Shown here: positions 11,790 through 22,986 of the stretch, in pieces | Position numbering within the stretch: the first letter of the stretch is position 1 | How the letters are laid out: each line of letters begins with the position of its first letter | Origin: Galaxea fascicularis | Lineage: Eukaryota; Cnidaria; Anthozoa; Scleractinia; Euphylliidae | Assembly (NCBI GenBank): GCA_948470475.1 | Contig: OX419337.1 | Coordinates: 35,076,970-35,140,969, forward strand | DNA: 64,000 bases | Reading direction: 5' to 3' | Translations under genes and position numbers: made by a program | Notes under the pieces: model-generated | Database searches by the model: none | Told to the model about the DNA's origin: nothing | The model's input: the letters and a program-made list of their open reading frames with translations, nothing else

Positions 11790-12330
11790 TTGCGGCTCTA
11801 GAAAAGGTTCAGGCAGACACGTGGCGAAATGAGTTATGAACACCGTTGTAGCTTATTGAAATGGCAAACACTAGAGAAGCGAAGAGAATTTCTATCTCTG
11901 GTTCAATGTTATAAGATAGTTTTTGGTATCGATCATCTCTCTTTCCCAGATTTCTTCGAGTTGGCCAATAGTTCGCGTACAAGAGCTAACCACGACTATA
12001 AACTTTACTTGAGAAGAGCGGTTTGTAATTGTCACAAATTTTCTTTCTTCATTCGCATTGTAAGGAAATGGAATGACTTGCCAGGATACATCGCACATGC
12101 CGAATCATTGTCTGTTTTTAAGAGTAGACTTAAAATTTATTTGAATATTTAAAGAATGTTTATTGAATCATAGCTATTAAATTTTTTCTAGTTCTAGAAA
12201 CTTTTTAAACTTTTGTAGGTTTTAGTTAGGGAAATTGTTTTTATACAGGGTTAACCTCACGATTTCCCTATTCAGGATGTTTTTGTATTTGTGTTGTAAC
12301 CTCCTGAATAAATGTTATGTTATGTTATGT
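11790..12330 (+). mobile_element. 5'-truncated non-LTR retrotransposon, 3' end of ORF2
   Basis: The 107-residue frame at 11829-12152 has the typical extreme C-terminus of CR1/L2/RTE-type reverse-transcriptase proteins: LLKWQTLEKRREFLSL, then CYKIVFGIDHLSF, NHDYKLYLRRA, RIVRKWNDLPG and FKSRLKIYLNI. A related but less regular frame (ALEKVQ) just upstream shows where the copy degrades or is truncated. About 180 bp of 3'-UTR follow, ending in a short TATGT simple-repeat tail near 12312-12330, which is typical of these elements. There is no reverse-transcriptase core, so it is a dead copy. Confidence 0.85.
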
Positions 12331-12889
12331 TTGAAATGACGTTTTCGTTGCCGTTGCCGTCGCTCTTATTCTGTGGTTAAGGCAAGGATGGAAATGGATT
12401 TTGAAAAAAAAATAGTCTAAATATTTCAAATTCTCACACGTCATGATCACGCCATGGCCAATAAAAATGTATTATAGATGACTTTTCCTGCAGAAAATAG
12501 TTCTCCTACATTTCAAGGAATGTTTTAGCACGAGTAAAGGTCATTTAGTAGCATTCTATAGACATCATTCCAAATGTAAAGGGCTCGAAATACTGTACTG
12601 TTTGGGCTGGAAAACGGCAGAAGCCGCATGACAGCGTCCCTTTAAATTAATGGTGATGAGCCATATTAGAGTGGGTGTATACCCTAACAGAAAGATGATG
12701 ACAAGATAGACTATCGTAGCAACCGAGTTTTTGTTCCTTGCTAAATTGATAGCCGGTTGTTGCTATGTTTGACACACTTGGCACTCGATGTTAGCGAGTG
12801 ATCTTAATCGAGTTAAAACAACACAAAGGTGTGAGCATCGTGAAAAGTGCTACAAAAACCTGAAAAACCAGTTACTGCAAACGCGATGG
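12331..12889. other. Gene-free stretch, nothing recognised
   Basis: This stretch contains a GACGTTTTCGTTGCCGTTGCCG motif of the kind also seen near 59225, probably a small dispersed repeat. No exon or TIR is supported. Confidence 0.35.
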
Positions 12890-14155
12890 TTTGTTTGTTT
12901 GGAAAAGACAGGAGAAGAGCCAAAAATTGATCTTCCACGACGACGGCTGGTGAAAACAAACGGCGACACATAAGCATCCATCTTTCGAAAGACATTACAG
13001 TTGTTGTTCTGGCTGTACGGAATGTACAGACGAACGAAAATGTCGATAATATCACCAATAATATATACTTAGCAAGGGTGTATCACCTTTAACGTCAGAC
13101 ATAATGTATGTACAATAGATTGTGCTAGTAAATAGAGTTAAAGTTTAAGTTAAAGTTGCTCCGAAAAAAGTTACCCAAAAGTTGCCAAAAATTGGAATTG
13201 TTTGATGGCAACTGCTTCCATCATCGATCGTCTATTTCCACTGCTGCTTTGAGTGAGACAACAATATGGCGGATCCAGTTCTCAATGAACAACCACTGGA
13301 ATTTTGTGAGTTGTTCGAGGGCGATATTAATTCAATAACTGCTGACTTGTTTTGTGAGCGCACATTAATTTATACTGAGTTAACACAAGCAGTTTGCATG
13401 TCTTCAGCCTTATAAGCATCAACCAAAACAAATGCATAATTTTAGTTAAATATCTATGTGTTTATACCTCAGATGGCTCCTTTGTTGCATTTGTTGCCCA
13501 AACGGCAAAAGTACCTTGCAGCACAAAAAGTTGCACAAAATTTTAAAAGTTGCGATAATATAAAGTTGTCGAGCACAAACTATACAGGCCTAAAATCCAT
13601 GGGTGGAAGGATGAGCCCAGTGCGCAAGTGTATAAACGCTAGTCCCCCAATGAGCGAGGGCCATGAGAATGTACGCAGGTTTTTGCAAGGCGCGGAGTGC
13701 TTGAAGGAGCTCAGTGCTAAAACCAAACTGTTCCCATCGCTAATACTGTCTAAATCAAAGCAGCAAGAGTGACGCAGATGCCCCAAAGAAAGACATAATT
13801 TTGACGACTGACACACCCCGATAAAGTCCCCTTCGATGCAAAAGTAAAAAAAAAAAAAGAAGCAACATTTAGTGCAGGTACTAGCTTCAAAAGCAATGCA
13901 TGTAAATTAAAGGTTCGTAAGTCATTATCAGATGATCTATGATCTACTGGATGTTGTAAAAGACATACTTCCGTTTCCGGTCCCGGCCTTGAGGCCCGTT
14001 TCTCAAAAGTAGTGAAAACATTTCGGGCCCAAACAGCCATTTCTAAAACTCCGATCTGCTTATTTTAAAAAGATGTTCTTACACACTGATTTCAAGATAC
14101 GAAAGGGCAATTTTTTTGGAAAAAGTTCATGCTTGGAAATGTCTTCCTTTTTAAG
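12890..14155 (-). repeat. Dispersed 1.2-kb repeat, copy 1 (uninterrupted)
   Basis: Read on the minus strand, this block matches 34838-36600 in order. The shared landmarks are the blocks at about 12960-13290, 13315-13350 and 13420-14155. The short frames in it are not conserved as proteins between the copies, so I treat it as non-coding repeat. It matters because it holds the unfilled version of the insertion site seen in the other copy (see 35581-36297). Confidence 0.75.
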
Positions 14156-14406
14156 ATACGGCTCCCAAAATAGGCCCGAAATGTTTCGAGAAACGCACGC
14201 AAGACCTTCTCTTTCTCTATTTAAACTTTTTTTTTTTTTACTTATTTAGGCCGCGTAATTTAGTTTTCCTAGGTGAGGTCTGCGTTTTAGTGAAGGTCTT
14301 AAGTTGTCTGTACGTGTAACAACTTTTTAGCTGGCCTAAACACCGTTCGGTAAGCTCTGTTGTTTCTTGTATTTATGTAGTATCTCGTTGTTTTCCAGAT
14401 ACCACC

Positions 14407-14699
14407 GTATGAACTGCTAAGAATGGTAATGGTAATGGTAATGGATTTATATACCGCATTTTCTATGTATATATATTCAAATGCGGTTTACATCATCCAA
14501 CCCACCCAACCCATGAAATCATGAAATAGTACAAAGACCAGACCAGCACACCGGGAACTCCATGCCCTACTCTTTCCGATTAGTGTGTGGGTTCTTTAAC
14601 GTCCCACAAGGTTATGAACATTGAAGTGTTGTGAGACGGGACCTCCGGTTTATCGTCCTTATCCGAGAAGACTAGAAAGTCTAACAATTTGCAGATGTT

Positions 14700-14732
<33 letters not shown>

Positions 14733-14822
14733 AAAGACCCTGAGTGTTGGTCCGGCCGGGGATTGAACCCACGACCTACCGCACGGTAGTCCGGCACTCT
14801 ACCAACTGAGCCAACCGGTCAG
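14407..14822 (-). mobile_element. tRNA-derived SINE
   Basis: On the minus strand, 14820-14750 is a tRNA-like head with an A-box (TGGCTCAGTTGGTAGAG) and a B-box (GGGTTCAATCCC). A body of roughly 300 bp follows. The element ends in a short inverted motif (TGCGG and CCGCA separated by an AT-rich loop, 14450-14485) and an ATTACC microsatellite tail (14415-14442). This head-body-tail order is diagnostic of a SINE. Confidence 0.85.
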
Positions 14823-15140
14823 CGGTTAAAGAATAAATTAAAGAATAAATGTTGTCTGTCTTTCATTTTCCAAGCGTCCGCTGCAGATGTTAACAGGGAA
14901 GCACTCAATCCACCAGCAGCATACAGCACTCGTGATCACCAGCAGCATACAGCACTCGTGATGTTAAGGGGAAAGCGAAACAGTGTTTTATATCTTGAAT
15001 TAAGGTGGCTCACACCAATCTTCATTGGCTATTACGTTTATAGTGGTATCAAAGAAATGTCCAATGATTAGTGAACAAGTTACAAAAGGGTTGCCATAAC
15101 AGCAGTGTTGCCTGTTAGAAGCTCCCAATAATTGCTATAA

Positions 15141-15691
15141 CCCTCATCCTACCAACTTATTTTGCATACAAGTCATACCAACAGGGGTCAAAGTGGACAC
15201 CAGAACAAAATTAGCTTGAAACAATACACTAGTGTACAACCTTTAGAAAAATTATGTTTAATAATAACAATAATACTAATGTGAACGCAAATATTAACCT
15301 TGCTCCTTGCAATTAAAGGAATAATGTTGATTGGACCGCTTAGACCTCATTGCAGAATCCAGTATGATAGTGACTACAGACTTTTTAATATCAGCTTTAG
15401 TATAAGATGCATAAATTTATTTGTTTTGATGCTATTTGGGTTTTGTTTTTTTTTTTGCTGTCACAGTCGCTACTATTGTTTTTGTTGCTGGGGTCGATTT
15501 GGACCCCAACAAAAAAATGAGCCCCACATTTGCATATCCACATGTAATATCAAAGTAATATTTGCATTCAAGGTGGCCCATACATAAGGACAAATTCCTT
15601 AAATCTCGATCGCATTGTCTAGCTTTGTGAGCTATGGTAAAAATTTATTATCACTGAGGCTCGCATTGGACCCCACCTGGTAGGATGAGGG
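15141..15691. mobile_element. piggyBac-like non-autonomous element, 551 bp
   Basis: The outer ends CCCTCATCCTACCA and TGGTAGGATGAGGG are a perfect 14-bp inverted pair beginning with CCC. The right flank is TTAA (15692-15695) and the left flank ATAA, one base off the TTAA target duplication of piggyBac. The element contains the GACCCC/GGGGTC motif on both halves and no transposase. Confidence 0.7.
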
Positions 15692-15699
15692 TTAACGCA

Positions 15700-18096
15700 A
15701 ACACAAGCTCAGTAAAAGCCCCATTTTTTTATTGTTGGCAAGTAATACACATAATAAACTATAACATGTTGCAACGTTAGAACAAAAACATGAGATTCAG
15801 ACCCACCTTACATTTTCCAAATTTAAGGTTGCTCTGAAAGCTCTTATTCAAATTTGCAAAATGTTGGATCTTGACAAGTTGAGTTACAACAGGTGAAGAT
15901 TGTTGGTGATGATCCATCAAAGTACAACGGTTAGAAACCTGTGTTAGCCAAAAAGGTTTTGATATATGTTGATTAGTCTTAGTATTAAATAGGACAAAAA
16001 TTAAATACTACTACCTCGTATGATTGCTTTTTGGCGCTGTTGATGGTTAAAGCGTACTGTGCACTTGTTGGGTCTTTTGAAGATGGGCTTTTATTTCGAC
16101 GAAATGCCCTGAAAAGTTAATTCGTATGAGACTCTCTGCTCTATTCTAGTTGTTTTGTTCCGAATTTCTTACACACTTTTACGTTCAAGTCTTCACGGTT
16201 TCTCTTATTGTTGAAGACTTCAAAGTAAGCAATATTTGAAGTTTTAAATATATTGAACAACTTTTGTTTTAGATAAGAGCCACCGAAGGTTGTGGGCAAA
16301 CATTACGTGAATTTGAAAAATGGACGGTAAAATATCAGACATTTGAAAGCCTACAATAAGGCCGCATTAATCAGTACTCTCGTTTGGCCACAGGTCAACC
16401 TTTTTCTGGCCACTATAAAAACGATTTTCCGGGCAAGGAATAGAGGATAAAACCATAACACTTTCAAAAACAATTATCACCTAATAGTTGCTTAGATAAG
16501 GGGTGCCTTTCCACGTATCTGTCGTCTGCTCGTAATCTGAAGAGTGTTCCTCTTCGTTAAGATTCAGATTAAAATAGTTCTACCCCATGGTAGTTAGTTA
16601 CCTGATCAGTTAAGGAAAACTGAAAAATACTCACCCACTATGAGCTGGGGTTTAATTAGTACAATGCTCCTACATTATAGCAAGCAAAAGAATTACATCA
16701 GTATTGTTGTGTCATGATTCCAAACCTTTTCTAGAAGATATATTTTTCTTCACTTCAAGGTCATGCCTACAACTACAGAAGGTATCTCTCTGGATATTTT
16801 TTTCGCCAGAGCGGGCAACACCCGGCTCGGCTCCGTCGCTCAAAACAATTGAAACTTTGCATCACCGATCCATTCCCATTTTTAAAGTTGTCAACATTGT
16901 TGATCCAGCTTGAGTCAATTAATAGTAAAATTTCTTTCAAATTCAGTTTAAGACCGTCTTCAAATAAACGCAATTTCCATATCATATCACATCATCGAAA
17001 AAACTTTAGAGCCACTGCTTCAGATGGCCTGTTCGCACAATGACTACAATTTGTCTTGAACGTCTAATTCAATGATTTATTTCCAATTTCCTTCTGAGTA
17101 TTGTCTGTGTTAAAATAATTAGTTACCAGCAATCACAGGCAATTTTCACTGTCGTAATGGTTGACCAATCGGCTTCTAAACCTCACCAGCACCCATCAAG
17201 GTATAGTTGGCCGCAGAAAAATTAATGAACATGAAATGTAAACATTATAATTGATCTTCTTTGGACGATATTTTTAATTAAATTTTTGCCTTTAGGTGTC
17301 AAATGCTCTGAATAGGAATTTACATTTCTCATGTTTTATTTGTGGGAACGGCAGCTTCTGCACGTTGTTAAATTGTATTTTGCAATGAAGTCAGGGGTCG
17401 ATATTAAAATCACAATCGCCCCCCATAGTTACAACCGTGTAATGTCAGCAAAACGTTGGCCTTTTCTTATTTCAGTCAAAGGGACAATAAGAAATAAGAA
17501 ATGCTACTAGAGAATGAAAATAGCGTTTTAATTTAGACTAGAGCGGCTTTGATTCGTTATAATATCAGCGGATATCAGCATATAAAAAATTAAACTGACA
17601 CATCAGATCACATCCCTTTAGAAAAAAAATATGATTGGTTCGGTTTTTCGGCTTTTTGGTTTCGTCACATGGAAAACGTGCTTTAATTTAAAAAAAGCAA
17701 ATAGAAAATTGCACTCTTTGCCCAAGTGATCAGCTGGACGAGAAATGAGTCCATGCGCGAATAAAATTTATCTAGTTTCCTTCTCAAAGACATATGTCGG
17801 CCCTACTAAGATGGATTTTTTTTACTCTATGTATTCAATTTAACACCATCAGTCACTAATGCTTCCCACCCACTTTAAAAACCACTTTATCTGTCTGCGT
17901 GGAATGCACTTTTAAGTAAACTGTCGTTTCAAGATGCAATGCCGTTAGTTTGTTTACAGAGAACTAATTTCTTCAGTCCATTGCATTTACAAATAACATT
18001 TTTAAAGCCAGCCGGTTTGCTTACAGATCTCTTCAAGCTAGAGCGAAGAGATTCGGATCCGGCGCTGTCCAAAGAAAAGAATAAGAACGGATTGCC
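15700..18096. other. Gene-free stretch upstream of the first GPCR
   Basis: Only AT-rich unique-looking sequence and short frames without recognisable domains are present. The last few hundred bases should hold the promoter and 5'-UTR of the receptor gene. No clear TATA box or splice acceptor can be fixed. Confidence 0.35.
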
Positions 18097-19008
18097 ATGG
18101 TTAATTCAAGCTCTCCCCAAGACCTTCCTTTCGAGTTTTGTTCCAATCACAAATTCAGTTACGTAGACAATATTGTTACGATTCTTACTTGCGTCATAGT
18201 CGGGTTGTCAACACCGGTTGCAGTGGCGGGAAATTCTCTGATTTTGGCGGCAATTTGGAGGAACCCTGTTCTCAGGACACCTTGCTATGTGTTCCTTTGT
18301 GGCCTTGCACTAACAGACCTGTGCACGGGGATCTTTGGTCAGCCATCGTACGTCTTATACAGAGTCGCAGAACTAAAAGTTTACAAAAATCTATACTGCG
18401 TGATGTCTGCAATCGCTCACAGCACTGTACCATATTTTGTTGTCTTAACAGGATTGATAATGACAGCCATGACGGTCGAGAGATGGTTGCATATGAGTCG
18501 ACGTTCCCTCATAACTGTTAGGCGTGTTTATATCATCGAGGTCGTTCTTACAATAATACCAGTCCCGTATATGGCAGTTCGAAGACTGCCCGGAATGGAA
18601 CCATACTTTGATACTAATGTTCCGTTCGTCGCCATCATTGAAGGAACTCTGGCCATTTGCTATTTTGCAGTCTCTTCCTTTGCGTATTTCAAGGTGTTTC
18701 GAATCATCAATCACCATCAAAGGCAGGTTCATGCAACCGCACACTCTTATGGCAAGGGCCAAGCCGTTATCAACCTTGAAAAGTACAATAAGTCTGTACG
18801 CACCATTTTATGGGTATGGGCGCTGTTCTTGTTGTGTTACTCGCCGTTCGCTCTCTCCGCTGTTTTGGTGCAGGCTTTAAACGTTTCCCACGAAACATCG
18901 CTCACAATTCTCCATTTGGCAACAACAATTTTGCTAATGTCGTCTTCGCTAAATCCGTTTCTCTACATATGGAGACTGCGAGATATCCGAGCCGAGGTAA
19001 AACGTTAA
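18097..19008 (+). CDS. Class A (rhodopsin-type) orphan GPCR, paralogue 1
   Basis: A single-exon 303-residue seven-transmembrane receptor at the plasma membrane, expected to signal through heterotrimeric G proteins; the ligand is unknown. Visible signatures are N46 in TM1 (VAGNSLIL), D74 in TM2 (LALTDL), C101 at the top of TM3, ERW at 128-130 in place of the usual DRY, P249 in TM6 (LLCYSP, where CWxP is typical) and N286-P287-xx-Y290 in TM7. An N-glycosylation sequon NSS at residues 3-5 fits an extracellular N-terminus, and a second (NVS, about 262) lies in the last outer loop. The start is the ATG shared in position with the paralogues at 32457 and 38642. It ends 12 residues earlier than they do, lacking their basic RSKRR tail. 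The cnidarian amine/melanocortin-receptor-like group is the nearest by eye. Confidence 0.92.
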   Translation: MVNSSSPQDLPFEFCSNHKFSYVDNIVTILTCVIVGLSTPVAVAGNSLILAAIWRNPVLRTPCYVFLCGLALTDLCTGIFGQPSYVLYRVAELKVYKNLYCVMSAIAHSTVPYFVVLTGLIMTAMTVERWLHMSRRSLITVRRVYIIEVVLTIIPVPYMAVRRLPGMEPYFDTNVPFVAIIEGTLAICYFAVSSFAYFKVFRIINHHQRQVHATAHSYGKGQAVINLEKYNKSVRTILWVWALFLLCYSPFALSAVLVQALNVSHETSLTILHLATTILLMSSSLNPFLYIWRLRDIRAEVKR

Positions 19009-19424
19009 CAGCTCTTACGGCAAACATTTTGAGATAACATGGGATAATAATCTTTATTTAACCACCGACAAAAAAGCATTAGTACAGCAAAACCAACGAC
19101 AAAAACTCGTTAGAAATATTTTGTTTTCATATTACTGCCGTAATCGAATACCTCACAGTTTAATGTGGTTTATATCACTTTTGAAGACCATGACCACTCA
19201 AATGGAGACCCAGCTATAGACCAGCTTTTTTTCTCTGTTGCCTTTTGCTAAGCTGTAACAAGTGATTCTGAATTTTGGTTTCGGGATGGAATCTTTAAAG
19301 TGTGACGATTCAAATGAAAACCGTCGGGTTTAATTATATGGCGCGTTATCATTGTCAAAATTATGTTTGTCACTTACTATGTGTTTTGTATCGACATTAA
19401 AATGTTCAATGTGAAGTTGACCTC

Positions 19425-19580
19425 GGTATCATATGTTCGTCTTGACGTTATGATATTCGTCTTGATGTTATGATGTCTGTCATGACATTATGATGTTTGT
19501 CTTGATGTTATGTCCGTCATGACATTATGATGTTCGTCTTGATAAATTATGATGTTCGTCCTGATGTTATGTTATGTTGG
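19425..19580. repeat. Short tandem repeat of an 18-19 bp unit
   Basis: About seven imperfect units of the form TTCGTCTTGATGTTATGA alternate with the variant CTGTCATGACATTATGATG. The two variants are partly inverted relative to each other (TGATGTTATG and CATGACATTATG), so the array could also form small hairpins. It lies about 400 bp downstream of the receptor gene. Confidence 0.75.
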
Positions 19581-19670
19581 TTATAAGAGTGAAGGGCGTT
19601 ATGTATGTATGATAAAGTTAATTGGTCATGATGTTATGATACCCGGGATAGCAAATCGAGCTTTCGGAAA

Positions 19671-19717
19671 TCGAACTCAATCGAACCCAATCCGTCGATT
19701 GAGTTCGATTGAGTTCG
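19671..19717. repeat. Near-perfect 21-bp inverted repeat (hairpin)
   Basis: The arm CGAACTCAATCGAAC is followed by a short loop and its inverse GTTCGATTGAGTTCG, with the arms extending to about 21 bp with one mismatch. Each arm itself contains two copies of TCGAACTCAA-like sequence. It could be a terminator-like hairpin in RNA or the remnant of a palindromic mobile element. Confidence 0.65.
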
Positions 19718-19873
19718 GCAATAAAACTAAACCCGATCGTTGCTTGCTCGCCCACGGTTTCTTGCGCTTCGCACTGGCCGCGGCTACGTGGAATTGCTTC
19801 GCATTCTGATTAGTTCATTTGTAGTTCATTGTGTCGTGATTGGTTAGAGTAATGGATCTGGTTCTACGACACT

Positions 19874-20860
19874 CAGGTAGCGTTCCTTTTCACCCAATCT
19901 AAAACCGGATTTTCCTATTCCCCGTTCCATTTTTGGAATCGTTTGGATTGGTAACTCGTGAAACTGGTTTCAGATTTTCGTTCTATTTGAGCTAGTTTGG
20001 TGCGGAGTGTGTCACGTGGTCTGTCAGCTCGGCACACAACAGACATGGCTGCACTAAAACGTTATTTGTAGGTCTTTCTCAATTTCAAAAGTAGGACGAC
20101 GTCTTTCTCTGGGCCGTACTGGGTTCTCCGGGCAGTATATACTAAAACAGCGGATAGCGTTGAAGGCGCACTCTGATTGGCTAGTCAAACCCCGAATAAT
20201 TTTCCTTTGCTATTTACCTCCCAGCAAATCGCGAGTTTCGTACTCCCTCGTGTGAATTGCGAAAAAATGGCGTTTCGTTTTGACGAAGCTGTCTCTGAAA
20301 ACACAAAAAAGCGACTGAATTTGTTTTGGCCGTGTTCAAAGATAATGCTTTATGTTTTTGTTGTTGTTGTTGTTGTTTTTTAATGAGAAAGGTTTTGTTT
20401 TTTATTAATGCAAATTAATCTTGCGTAACTTGTACACTTGAAAACCAACGTTGAATGATGTGTTTTACAGAATGGTTTCAAATACAGATGTTACAAATGT
20501 CGCCACCAGAACGAAACAAAATGTCTTCAGAAATTTTATCCGTCAGCGAGTAAACAAGACGGCAGTTTTTGCGCGCGGGAAAATATTGCAATCGTTGCTA
20601 GCCACCTCCACTTCGGTGAATAGTTGTTATCTATCTCGACGTACGACTCAGTGCGAACTCCAGCATTTGTATAATTTTTCATATACTCCTCGCGCATCAT
20701 AAACATGCGGATGTTGTCCTTTTTATCGCGTGTTTCATCAGGCTCCTGAAGAAGTTCCTCCAACAGCGAGAAAAAGGCAAGTGGCGCTCGGCGAATGAAG
20801 CCTGCCATCTTCGTAGGAGTTCCCAGATCCTTGACGTTGTTGTTTGATCTCTTTTCGCGT
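19874..20860 (-). mobile_element. PIF/Harbinger deletion derivative, copy with first exon
   Basis: The left end (GGTAGCGTTCCTTTTC, then CCAATCTAAAACCGGAT) matches the inverse of the right end of the element at 35581-36297. Next comes a shared block that includes CACGTGGTCTGTCAG near 20010. On the minus strand from about 20809, the frame reads MAGFIRRAPLAFFSLLEEL and RDKKDNIRMFMMREEYMKNY, matching the exon in the 35.7-kb element almost residue for residue. Both copies end in GTCGTA followed by a donor-like sequence. Upstream of the ATG the two copies stay alike for about 45 bp and then diverge, so the far end is lost or replaced here. The peptide looks like the first exon of a Harbinger-encoded protein (inference). 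Confidence 0.65.
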
Positions 20861-22986
20861 TTACTTTGGTTTTGCTTTTCTTCGCACTGTGATTGGTTGA
20901 CAAAAACTCGCTCCGCTTTCTGAGCCAATGAGAAGCAAGACCAAAACCATTTGCTAGTTGTACGTGCGCATTTTCCCGCGCTCGGCGTAAAATTAAAGGA
21001 CCACGCTCAACCATGAGCCATTGCGCGCGAGTGCTTTCATCGGCGCCATTTTCTGTATGACAGAAAATACGATTCTACGATAGGTGAACTTCCATCTGGC
21101 TCCATCGGCCGTATTATCTGCTTACGTTAATTGTGATATTTGTGAATAGCTTTTTTAACGTTTAATTCGCGGATTTGTATAGTTATTTCTTCGTTATTAT
21201 CGTATGAAGTTCTGAATGAAGCCGCCAGTTGAAAAGAGGTCGCCGGCCGAGGCCAGAGGACCGACATATTGTTTGGCTTTCCTTCATTTAAGCTATGGAA
21301 CGACAGGAAACAAGTTTCTGGGTTCGCAAATAATTCAAACAGCGAAATTTGCTTAGGTCCTGCATGGATTTATGCTCAGTTGTATGGATGAGAGCAGATC
21401 TTCTTAAGCAAAACGAGCTCGTTTGCAGGATTCATCCGCCATTTATAACCCGATTTCATGTAAGTGCTTATCAGTTTGTATTGTCACTTGGCTTTCTTAT
21501 TCTCTAATAATTACTGTTGTCAAGTGTTGTAAAACCCAATAAAACATAGTCCTGCGATTTTGTGTCGCTCAAATGCACTGCTTGGAGGAGGTTGACGTTG
21601 ATTTATCACAACTTCTTTATTATTCTTACACGGCTTTGAAATGCTGCCACATACACAACTCGCCGAGCATCTCGATCTCAAACCGGCATCTCTGCACACA
21701 CATCCCCGATATTTTCCTGTTTTTCGACTGCATGTATTCTTGCACTGGCAGATCTATACACAGTGGAGAGCAACGCAAATTCTTAGTCGTTTATATCCAA
21801 CAAATTGCTAATCAAAACTCGACATACGCGCTCCTTCATTCATTGCATCTCACCACTCTACTTGGAAGAGCTTGAGAAGGCCACGCTTCCTCGTGATCAG
21901 TGTTCTCTGGGCGAGCTATAGGAGAGCTGTAAAGGTTAACAGGTCTTTTTTCATAACCCAAATCACTATTGTCGCCAGTAACATCGAAGGAACGTTCCTC
22001 CTGTCCTTCGATCGTTCGATTTTTCTCCCACGTGTTCTTATGAGTCTTACGCGACGGCCGATTTCCCGGATGATAACATCAACAGAGGCGCGCAATGATT
22101 TTTGGTTGAACGTGGCCCTTTAAGGATTAATCATCAGAAAACACGCGTGATGATTAATACTTAAGAAAACTACGTGATAAAAAGTGGTCATTAACTCTAG
22201 CTTGCGAGGTTTCTGTTTGAGTATTCTATCAAATTCTCGGGAATAACTGTGTCTTCTTAAGTGACGGAAATAACGGGTATGAAACAGAAAGATGAGATCT
22301 AAAGTGTTTCGAACGTGTTGAAGTCAAAATCAAAATTCAGAATCATGAGAAGCCGTAAGAAAAGCCTCACAGAACCGATACGCCATTATAAAGATAGTTT
22401 TCATAAAAAGGGACTAACACAACTGAAAAAACTAAAAGAAAACTGAGGTTTCTAAGGTTTTAACTTGGTGGCCCGCATCGTCACTGTTCAAACACGACCC
22501 CCACCCGCATGTGTGAAACTAAATGTCACTAGACAGGGTGTCCAGCTATGCCACATGAACTTCAGCAGTAACAGGTCAACTTTTTGTTTACCTATGCTAT
22601 GTAATAGGTTGAGGTAGGGTTATCCTCCTAGGTAGGTCAAGTTCACAGCGATCAGACTACTCTCACATTCTCGCAACCATAAATATGGCATCATGCAGTT
22701 ACAAACAGGTCTACCAAGAATTGTGCTGGCAAGAGTGGCGAACTCAAGCCGGGAGGATTCAGAAAGTCAGGGCAACTCTTTGGCGGCTGGAACAGAACGT
22801 TCTCCCGGTGACTTCCAATATAAATGGGCAAAAGTCTTGATCAAAAGGTTTGACTGACGGATCCACACTTGATCAGTCACATAATAAAACAATCTACCAG
22901 ACTCTTTGTCAGAAAAAAAACGAAGAAATAGGCATGGACGCCCAAAGTTGTTGACCTGCATCTCAAATATATCAAAGAGTAAAGCC
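20861..22986. other. Gene-free stretch, nothing recognised
   Basis: Several ATG-started frames of 60-100 codons occur, but none has a recognisable domain or consistent splice boundaries. No clear repeat structure is visible apart from AT-rich runs. Confidence 0.35.

Noticed and set aside
13580..14040. Frames of 78-104 codons in the 1.2-kb dispersed repeat
   Set aside because: The other copy at 34.8-35.4 kb does not keep the same frames open in a consistent way, so they are not conserved coding sequence.
14750..14820. Minus-strand tRNA gene
   Set aside because: The tRNA-like head is attached to a SINE body and microsatellite tail and its stems are imperfect; it is annotated as a SINE.
15300..15587. 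95-codon frame with Cys/Phe-rich stretch
   Set aside because: It lies inside the piggyBac-like element and results from T-rich low-complexity sequence.
18445..18762. Minus-strand and alternative-frame ORFs inside the GPCR genes (also at 32805-33161, 38734-39084 and 39098-39307)
   Set aside because: They mirror the strongly conserved receptor frame and recur only because the receptors are paralogous; they show no independent domain.
20451..21014. 130- and 105-codon minus-strand frames as host genes
   Set aside because: The only conserved part is the Harbinger-associated exon; the rest is read-through of non-coding transposon sequence.
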